Shown piece by piece: positions 6,456 through 11,959 of a stretch of DNA of 11,959 bases. The stretch spans positions 1-11,959 of the forward strand of contig CAZAXU010000051.1 in NCBI GenBank assembly GCA_964489245.1. The letters run 5' to 3'. The notes under the pieces are model-generated. The model made no database searches, was not told the origin of the DNA, and was given only the letters and a program-made list of their open reading frames with translations. The stretch comes from CAZAXU01 sp964489245. Its GTDB lineage: Bacteria; Bacteroidota; Bacteroidia; Flavobacteriales; Flavobacteriaceae. The number at the start of each line of letters is the position of its first letter. The stretch's first letter is position 1. The position numbers and the translations under genes are program-made.

Positions 6456-7961
6456 ATGAAAAAAATATTATATCTATTTTTAACTTTAGTTTTCGGTCTG
6501 GGCTTTGTAGCCTGTGAACCGGAATTTGAATCTCCGATTGGAGATGATACTTACACCAATGGTAGTGCAAATTTTTCTAAATTTGTTGCCGTTGGAAACT
6601 CTCTTACTGCAGGATACACCAGCGGAACAGTTTACAGAAGTGGTCAATCGATGTCTATTCCGAATATTTTGGCACAACAGATGAAACTTGCCGGAGGAGG
6701 TGATTTTACACAACCTTATATGGAAGACGATACGGAAGATGTGGGAGGTATGTTGTTAGCAGGTAATCCGGTTATTTCCACAAAATTTATTATAGATGCA
6801 TCAGAAGGTAAACCGGAACGTATCAATAAAACACCCAAGATAGAAATGACGGATATTCACCCCGGACCTTATAACAACATGGGAGTTCCCGGAGCAAAAA
6901 TATTTCATTTGGTTTCTTCGGGATATGGAAATCTAGCCAACGTAGCACTGGGAAGAGCTAATCCTTATTTTGTCAGAATGGCTTCTGCTCCCGATAAAAA
7001 AGTTATAGAAGATGTTTTGGCACAACAGCCCACTTTCTTTACGCTATGGATTGGAAACAATGATGTGCTGTCCTTTGCTACAAGTGGAGGACTGGGAGTT
7101 GACCAAGTGAATAATACAGACCCGTCAACTTATGGACCTAACGACATCACAAGTCCTTTGGTATTCGGTGCAATATATCAGCAACTATTGAACGGATTGA
7201 CTGCCAATGGGGCAAAAGGTGTAGTGGCAAACATCCCTGATGTGGCGTCAGTACCCTATTTTACTACCGTTCCTTATAATCCCGTTCCGATGACTGATCA
7301 AGCGGTTGTAGATGCTTTAAATACGGCTTATGCAGCCTATAACGGAGGTTTGCAAGCAATGGTGAATGCCGGAGCAATTACGGCAGATGAGGCAACCAAA
7401 CGAACTATTAATTTCGCATTAGGGGCAAACGCGGTTGTAATTGAAGATGAATATTTAACCGATTTAACGGCATATAATCTTCCATCAATTAGACAAGCCG
7501 CAGCAGATGATTTATTAGTATTAACTTCCAGTGCAATCATAGGAAAACCTGATCCCAATAATACAAATCTTATTTTAGGAGTTACCAGTCCTTTAAAAGA
7601 TAAGTGGGTTTTGGTTAAAAATGAGATTGCTTTGGTGAGAACTGCTACGGCAGCATTTAACGGAATAATTGCACAATTAGCCACTACAAAAGATATTCCT
7701 GTGGTAGATATGGCTGCAGAAATGAACAAAATGTCAGCAGGTCTGAGAATAGAGGATAATTCAATTTATACGGCAGACTATTTCAATGGAACAAACTTGG
7801 ACGAAATTGCTTTTGGTTTGGACGGTGTACATCCAAATTCAAGAGGATATGCCATTTTAGCCAATAAATTTATTGACGCAATTAACCATAAGTACGGCTC
7901 AAATCTTCCTAAAGTAGTTCCCGGAAATTATCCGGCAATCACAATTTTGCCTACAAACTAA
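6456..7961 (+). CDS. SGNH/GDSL-family hydrolase lipoprotein
   Basis: This 501-residue predicted lipoprotein is probably an esterase or lipase acting at the outer membrane. The lipobox ends at Cys20 (GLGFVAC), and acidic residues follow the cysteine (CEPEFE). The SGNH blocks are in order: GNSL at 47-50 with nucleophile Ser49, Gly143 in NNMGVPG (block II), GNND at 200-203 (block III, Asn oxyanion residue), and DGVHPNSRGY with Asp456 and His459 (block V). All four signature residues are present, so it should be active. The long segment between blocks III and V (about 204-450) exceeds minimal SGNH enzymes and probably forms a lid or substrate-binding insertion. It is the second gene after the FadL-type transporter, which suggests hydrolysis of ester lipids feeding uptake. 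ATG 6456 is preferred; a TTG at 6432 overlaps the previous gene and adds eight polar residues. A hairpin follows. Confidence 0.88.
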   Translation: MKKILYLFLTLVFGLGFVACEPEFESPIGDDTYTNGSANFSKFVAVGNSLTAGYTSGTVYRSGQSMSIPNILAQQMKLAGGGDFTQPYMEDDTEDVGGMLLAGNPVISTKFIIDASEGKPERINKTPKIEMTDIHPGPYNNMGVPGAKIFHLVSSGYGNLANVALGRANPYFVRMASAPDKKVIEDVLAQQPTFFTLWIGNNDVLSFATSGGLGVDQVNNTDPSTYGPNDITSPLVFGAIYQQLLNGLTANGAKGVVANIPDVASVPYFTTVPYNPVPMTDQAVVDALNTAYAAYNGGLQAMVNAGAITADEATKRTINFALGANAVVIEDEYLTDLTAYNLPSIRQAAADDLLVLTSSAIIGKPDPNNTNLILGVTSPLKDKWVLVKNEIALVRTATAAFNGIIAQLATTKDIPVVDMAAEMNKMSAGLRIEDNSIYTADYFNGTNLDEIAFGLDGVHPNSRGYAILANKFIDAINHKYGSNLPKVVPGNYPAITILPTN

Positions 7962-7978
7962 ACTATTTTTTACCAATC

Positions 7979-8018
7979 AAAATACCCTTTTAAAATCTAA
8001 ATTTCAAAAGGGTATTTT
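7979..8018. terminator. Bidirectional terminator between the SGNH hydrolase and nadB
   Basis: AAAATACCCTTTT (7979-7991) and AAAAGGGTATTTT (8006-8018) are perfect 13-base inverted repeats around a 14-base loop. T-rich sequence leaves the stem in both directions. It lies 17 bases after the SGNH stop and 21 bases beyond the end of the convergent nadB, and can serve both. Confidence 0.85.
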
Positions 8019-8039
8019 CTTTTGTATATGATAGTGATA

Positions 8040-9599
8040 TTATAAATCCATGCTAAAAAACCCTCCTCGATTTTCTTTTCGTTTTCTGGAAAATTCCACG
8101 ATAAGATAAGCGGTCGTAATCAGATTTCTCAGTTCCAACAAATCCGTGGTGAGCTCGGAATGGTCATAAAGGCGTTTATTATCTTCATAGAGCACGTATA
8201 ATCGTTTTAAAGCCCTTACCAAACGTTCGTTGGAACGTACGATGCCAACATAATTACTCATAACGGTTTTGACTTCGTCTCGATCATGTGTAATCAATAT
8301 TTTTTCCATAGTCCTGTCTGTACCGGTATCAATCCATTTTGGCAATTCGGGAAGCCGATATGCTTCATCATAGTTTTTCACGATATCGTCTACGGCATTA
8401 TGAGAAAAAATAAGTGCTTCCAAAAGTGAATTTGAAGCCAGTCTATTGGCGCCATGTAGTCCGGTTCTGCTCACTTCGCCACTTGCATAAAGATTTTTAA
8501 TGGATGTTCTGGCATGCCTATCCACTTGAACACCGCCCATCATATAGTGAGCTGCCGGAGTCACAGGAATCATATCTTTTTTGATATTGATATTCAGGCT
8601 TTTACATTTTTTGGTGATGTTTGGAAAATGTTTGATAAAATCATCATAATTCAAATGTCTGACATCTAAATAGACATGACGCGTGCCTTTCAATTTCATT
8701 TCCGAATCAATTGCTCGGGCAACAATATCTCTGGGAGCAAGTTCCAATCTTTTGTCATATTTTTTCATGAACCGTTCTCCATTGATATTTTTCAGATGGG
8801 CACCAAACCCCCTAACAGCTTCAGAAATCAAGAAGGCAGGACTTTCTCCGGGATTAAATAGAGCAGTGGGGTGAAACTGAATAAATTCCAAATCCGTTAT
8901 TCGAGCCTTGGCTCGATATGCCATTCCTATTCCGTCTCCGGTTGCTACAAAAGGATTTGTTGTGGTTTCATAGACTTGTCCGGCACCGCCGGTTGCCAAC
9001 ATAACATATTTTGCTTTGAAAGTTTTGACTTTTTTGTTTTTTTGATCTAACACATAAGCGCCAAAAACAGTTTTTTCGGAATCTAAACTTATGGGAACTC
9101 CAAAAACTTGGTGCTCCGTAATAAAATCAATAGCGTAGTGATAGTCTAGAAATTCAATATTATCTTTGGATGAAATAATTTTTAAGAGAGAATCTTCAAT
9201 TTCATATCCGGTGATATCTTTATGATGAAAAATTCTATTTTTTGAATGTCCTCCTTCCATGCCCAGATCAAAATCGCCGTTTATTTTTTTATCAAATGAT
9301 ACTCCCCAATCCAGAAGTTCGTCCAGACGATTATGTGCCTGAGAAATCACCATCTCTACGACATTCTTATCACATAATCCGTCTCCGGCAATTAGTGTGT
9401 CGTGAATATGCTCATCAAAAGAATCATTCACCAAATCATATACTGTTGCAATGCCGCCTTGTGCATATTTTGTATTAGATTCTTCCTTTTCTCCTTTTGT
9501 GATGATAACAACTTTTTTGCGGGGGAATTTATCGGCTATTTTGATAGCAAATGATAATCCTGCAATGCCTGAACCGATTATTAAAAAATCACTTTCCAT
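8040..9599 (-). CDS. nadB: L-aspartate oxidase
   Basis: This FAD enzyme oxidises L-aspartate to iminoaspartate, the first step of de novo NAD synthesis, in the cytoplasm. The 519 residues are slightly shorter than E. coli NadB. The FAD dinucleotide-binding motif GSGIAGL is at 9-15, and the FAD-contacting YAQGGIA is at 45-51. Substrate and catalytic residues of the succinate dehydrogenase/NadB family are present: Glu115 (MEGGHS; Glu121 in E. coli, which separates NadB from SdhA-type enzymes), His243 (QFHPT), Arg263 (EAVRG), Arg290 (APRDIVARAI) and His351 (AHYMMGG). GEVSRTGLHGANRLASNSL (375-393) is the conserved C-terminal FAD loop, followed by a helical domain. It starts 14 bases after the nadA stop, the second gene of a nadA-nadB operon. 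Its product is unstable and is normally passed straight to NadA. Confidence 0.97.
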   Translation of the reverse strand: MESDFLIIGSGIAGLSFAIKIADKFPRKKVVIITKGEKEESNTKYAQGGIATVYDLVNDSFDEHIHDTLIAGDGLCDKNVVEMVISQAHNRLDELLDWGVSFDKKINGDFDLGMEGGHSKNRIFHHKDITGYEIEDSLLKIISSKDNIEFLDYHYAIDFITEHQVFGVPISLDSEKTVFGAYVLDQKNKKVKTFKAKYVMLATGGAGQVYETTTNPFVATGDGIGMAYRAKARITDLEFIQFHPTALFNPGESPAFLISEAVRGFGAHLKNINGERFMKKYDKRLELAPRDIVARAIDSEMKLKGTRHVYLDVRHLNYDDFIKHFPNITKKCKSLNINIKKDMIPVTPAAHYMMGGVQVDRHARTSIKNLYASGEVSRTGLHGANRLASNSLLEALIFSHNAVDDIVKNYDEAYRLPELPKWIDTGTDRTMEKILITHDRDEVKTVMSNYVGIVRSNERLVRALKRLYVLYEDNKRLYDHSELTTDLLELRNLITTAYLIVEFSRKRKENRGGFFSMDL

Positions 9600-9613
9600 G
9601 CTTTTGTTTTTGA

Positions 9614-10606
9614 TTAAGATAGATCCAACATTCGTTGAATGGATACCAAAGCCTTTCTGCGTAGTTTTTCTTCGACATTCACCTCCGGCATTTCATATTT
9701 GAGTGCCAAATATATTTTTTCCAAAGTATTTCTTTTCATATAAGGGCATTCTGTGCATGCACACGAATTGTCATCTTCCGGGGGTGCAGGAATCAAAATC
9801 TTATCGGGAGCAATTTGTGCCATTTTATGCAAAATTCCCGATTCGGTTGCAATGATAAATTCTTTAGACTTACTATTTTTTACAAAATTCAGTAAACCTG
9901 ATGTAGAGCCTATATAATCCGCTATGTTTAAAATATAGTCTTTTGACTCGGGGTGTGCAATTATCTTGGCATCGGGATATTCTTTTTTCAGGTCTAATAT
10001 TTTTTCCAGTGAAAATTCTTCGTGAACCTCGCAGGCTCCGTCCCAAAGCAACATATTTCTGCCCGTTTTTTTGATAAGATATGCCCCTAAATTTCTATCG
10101 GGAGCAAATATGATTTCTTTATCATCAGGAATTGAATTGATAATTTTTTCTGCATTAGACGAAGTGCAAACGATATCGGTTAATGCTTTAATATCTGCAG
10201 ATGTATTGACGTATGACACCACAACATGCTTGGGATGCTTGGCTTTGAAAGCTTTAAATTTTTCTTTTGGAGCCGATTCTGCCAAAGAGCAACCGGCTAG
10301 TAAATCCGGTAATAATACTTTTTTCTCCGGATTGAGAATTTTTGCGGTTTCTGCCATAAAATGCACGCCTGCAAACAAAATAATATCAGCTTCTGTTTTT
10401 GCTGCTTCTTGGGCAAGTGCCAGACTATCTCCAACAAAATCAGCCATATCTTGAATCTCTGCTACTTGATAATAGTGTGCAAGAATGACTACATTTTTTT
10501 CTTTTCTCAAAAGATTGATTTCATCTATAAGATTGATGTCGTTCGGAATAGGAACATCTAGATATCCTTTAAGCGGTAGTTGCGATATGGCTTGATCTAA
10601 ATTCAT
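9614..10606 (-). CDS. nadA: Quinolinate synthase
   Basis: NadA condenses iminoaspartate with dihydroxyacetone phosphate to quinolinate, using a [4Fe-4S] cluster. The 330-residue length fits the family. Three cysteine sites expected as cluster ligands are visible: Cys106 (LAGCSLA), Cys192 (WDGACEVH) and Cys287 in the C-terminal CACTECPYM, where two further cysteines (282, 284) sit close by. Substrate-binding motifs are AHYYQ (43-47), SYVNTSA (131-137), APDRNLG (168-174) and AHPES (217-221). The gene leads the nadA-nadB operon, with its own predicted promoter between it and the ilvE terminator. nadC, which uses quinolinate, is not in the window. No NAD-responsive operator is recognisable upstream. 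Confidence 0.97.
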   Translation of the reverse strand: MNLDQAISQLPLKGYLDVPIPNDINLIDEINLLRKEKNVVILAHYYQVAEIQDMADFVGDSLALAQEAAKTEADIILFAGVHFMAETAKILNPEKKVLLPDLLAGCSLAESAPKEKFKAFKAKHPKHVVVSYVNTSADIKALTDIVCTSSNAEKIINSIPDDKEIIFAPDRNLGAYLIKKTGRNMLLWDGACEVHEEFSLEKILDLKKEYPDAKIIAHPESKDYILNIADYIGSTSGLLNFVKNSKSKEFIIATESGILHKMAQIAPDKILIPAPPEDDNSCACTECPYMKRNTLEKIYLALKYEMPEVNVEEKLRRKALVSIQRMLDLS

Positions 10607-10620
10607 AAGATAAATTTTCG

Positions 10621-10651
10621 TAAAAATATGATTTGTTGGATTAATATCAAA
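10621..10651 (-). promoter_or_regulatory. Putative promoter of the nadA-nadB operon
   Basis: Read on the minus strand, TTTG (plus 10648-10651) is followed after exactly 19 bases by TATTTTTA (10621-10628), one base off the TAnnTTTG consensus. The expected transcript start near 10614 leaves a leader of only about 8 bases before the nadA ATG. Confidence 0.5.
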
Positions 10652-10660
10652 TCTTATTCC

Positions 10661-10687
10661 AAAAAAAATCCTGCGTTGCAGGATTTT
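10661..10687 (-). terminator. Intrinsic terminator of ilvE
   Basis: On the minus strand AAAATCCTGC pairs with GCAGGATTTT (plus 10678-10687 with 10665-10674) around a three-base loop, and a run of eight T follows directly. It begins about 20 bases after the ilvE stop codon and separates ilvE from the nadA promoter. Confidence 0.88.
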
Positions 10688-10707
10688 AAATATGATTTTC
10701 GAATAAA

Positions 10708-11778
10708 CTATTTCACTTTAACTCTCCACCCGTATGGATCATTTACTTTGTTATATTGAATATCCATTAACATTTTTTTAAGCCGGTCTGCATAACTGTT
10801 TTTAACTTCCGGAAGATCTGTATAATAATCTTTATATTTCACTCCGATAATAGGCAAAATGGTTGCCGCTGTTCCCGCACCAAAAATTTCTTTTAGGTTC
10901 CCATTTTTTGCCGCATCAATAATTTCCGCTACTTCGACGGGTCTAACTTCAAAATCAATTCCATTATCTTCTGCCAGTTGCAGAATACTTTTTCTGGTGA
11001 TTCCCGGCAATATCCTTTCGCTTGTCGGCGCAGTCAAAAGTTTATCTCCTATTCTAAAAAACATATTCATTGTTCCGGCTTCTTCTACATATTTATGTTC
11101 TTTTGAGTCTGTCCATATAATTTGAAGAAATCCTTCTGCTTTGGCTTTTTCAGTGGGATAAAACTGTGCTGCATAATTTCCTGCTGCCTTGGCAAATCCT
11201 ACACCGCCATCGCATGAACGGCTATATTTATCTTCAATTTTAACCTTTACTTCACCTGAGTAGTATTTTTGGGCGGGAGATGCCATAATCATCAAACGAT
11301 AGGAAGTTGAAGGTGATGCAGCTACCGCATTTTCAGTAGCGATATAAACCGGTCTTAAATATAGAGACTCTCCATCTCCCGTCGGAATCCAATCGCTGTC
11401 CATACTGACCAAGGTTGTCAGTCCTTCCATAAAATATTCCTTAGGAATTTCGGGCATGCCCAAACGAGCAGCGGAACGATTGATTCGTTCAAAATTTTCT
11501 TCCGGTCTGAATAAAAAAACATTTCCATCTTTATCTTTATAGGCTTTCATGCCTTCAAAAACAGCTTGTCCATAATGAAAAACTTTAGCAGATGGTTCAT
11601 AAGGCAGCGCCTGATAAGGCATAATCCGGGGAGTTTGCCATGTGCCGTCAACGTAGTCCAGCAAGAACATATGATCGGTAAAAACCTTTCCGAAAACAAG
11701 GTTTGACAAGTCCACCTGAGGTAGTTTTGATTGCTTAATTTTTTCGATTTTCAGTTTGGTTTGTGTATTGGAAGTCAT
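10708..11778 (-). CDS. ilvE: Branched-chain amino acid aminotransferase
   Basis: This PLP-dependent fold type IV (class IV) enzyme transfers the amino group between glutamate and the 2-oxo acids of leucine, isoleucine and valine. The 356 residues match the longer, eukaryote-like BCAT group. Visible features are FHYGQAVFEGMKAY (67-80), FRPEENFERINRSAARL (90-106), catalytic Lys197 in GFAKAAGNYAAQ, Glu233 in VEEAGTMNMF (expected to contact the PLP ring nitrogen), ILPGITRKS (256-264) and the phosphate-binding FGAGTAA (299-305). The CxxC redox motif of mammalian BCATs is absent. ATG 11778 (MTSNTQTKLKIEK) is preferred; a TTG at 11823 would add 15 residues across the predicted -7 box. It appears monocistronic; no other branched-chain biosynthesis gene is present in the window. 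Confidence 0.95.
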   Translation of the reverse strand: MTSNTQTKLKIEKIKQSKLPQVDLSNLVFGKVFTDHMFLLDYVDGTWQTPRIMPYQALPYEPSAKVFHYGQAVFEGMKAYKDKDGNVFLFRPEENFERINRSAARLGMPEIPKEYFMEGLTTLVSMDSDWIPTGDGESLYLRPVYIATENAVAASPSTSYRLMIMASPAQKYYSGEVKVKIEDKYSRSCDGGVGFAKAAGNYAAQFYPTEKAKAEGFLQIIWTDSKEHKYVEEAGTMNMFFRIGDKLLTAPTSERILPGITRKSILQLAEDNGIDFEVRPVEVAEIIDAAKNGNLKEIFGAGTAATILPIIGVKYKDYYTDLPEVKNSYADRLKKMLMDIQYNKVNDPYGWRVKVK

Positions 11779-11800
11779 AGCAAAGAGTTTTAAGTCCTTA

Positions 11801-11831
11801 CAAAGATAGGGAAAATAAAGCAATTTTCATA
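11801..11831 (-). promoter_or_regulatory. Putative promoter of ilvE
   Basis: On the minus strand TATCTTTG (plus 11801-11808) matches the Bacteroidota -7 consensus at all fixed bases. TATG (11828-11831), one base from TTTG, lies exactly 19 bases upstream of it. The predicted start near 11794 gives a leader of about 16 bases. Confidence 0.5.
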
Positions 11832-11959
11832 TTGATTTTGCAATGAAATAGGTATATTATTTAAATATTATATCAAGAATTAATTTTATTAGGAAATCTG
11901 ATGATTTTATTTATATTGAAATAATATCACCAAACATACAGTTAATTTTATAAATATTA

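Noticed and set aside
7337..7729. 130-residue minus-strand open frame inside the SGNH hydrolase gene
   Set aside because: It lies antisense to a conserved SGNH frame and shows no recognisable motif.
11779..11823. TTG start extending the branched-chain aminotransferase by 15 residues
   Set aside because: The extension covers a perfect -7 element TATCTTTG; the ATG at 11778 gives the expected N-terminus.
11832..11959. AT-rich end of the window checked for a gene, origin or promoter
   Set aside because: There is no open frame, hairpin with T-run or well-spaced TTTG/TAnnTTTG pair; only a short AT palindrome around TATTTAAATA is seen.

Overview
The window reads as ordinary chromosomal DNA from a Bacteroidota bacterium, most likely of the Flavobacteriales. 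The evidence is the AT-rich composition, a secreted protein ending in a type IX secretion (T9SS) sorting domain, an EF-G paralog of the Bacteroidota FusA2/EF-G2 type, A-rich rather than Shine-Dalgarno start contexts, and upstream elements that resemble the Bacteroidota promoter (TTTG, about 19 bp, then TAnnTTTG) in front of almost every transcription unit. I see no tRNA, rRNA, CRISPR array, insertion sequence, integrase or phage gene.

Layout from left to right. (1) A terminator hairpin at 6-35 and a minus-strand gene (57-1664) for a secreted multidomain adhesin-like protein exported by T9SS. (2) A divergent intergenic region, then plus-strand malate dehydrogenase mdh (1838-2779) closed by a strong hairpin. 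(3) A single plus-strand gene (2910-5030) for an EF-G paralog whose GTPase motifs are degenerate, followed by an unusually long intergenic hairpin. (4) A plus-strand two-gene unit: a FadL/OmpP1-type outer-membrane transporter (5195-6442) and, 13 bases later, an SGNH/GDSL hydrolase lipoprotein (6456-7961). (5) A shared terminator, then the convergent minus-strand operon nadA-nadB (10606 down to 8040), the first two steps of de novo NAD synthesis from aspartate. (6) A terminator and minus-strand branched-chain aminotransferase ilvE (11778-10708), then about 180 bases of AT-rich sequence without a recognisable gene.

Functionally the window mixes central metabolism (mdh, nadAB, ilvE), translation (EF-G2) and the cell surface (T9SS protein, FadL porin, lipoprotein esterase). 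The FadL and SGNH genes probably cooperate, the lipoprotein cutting ester-linked acyl groups and the barrel passing hydrophobic products inward; that is inference from adjacency. The item most worth a second look is the EF-G paralog: the catalytic histidine of switch II is leucine, the NKxD lysine is glutamine, the switch I threonine is serine, and domain IV carries an insertion. This fits a translocase acting with little or no GTP hydrolysis. I found no convincing new multi-gene system.

Several genes can be extended upstream in frame from TTG codons (1802, 2850, 5141, 6432, 11823). I rejected these starts because the ATG starts used here fit the signal peptides, the family N-termini and the proposed promoter positions.
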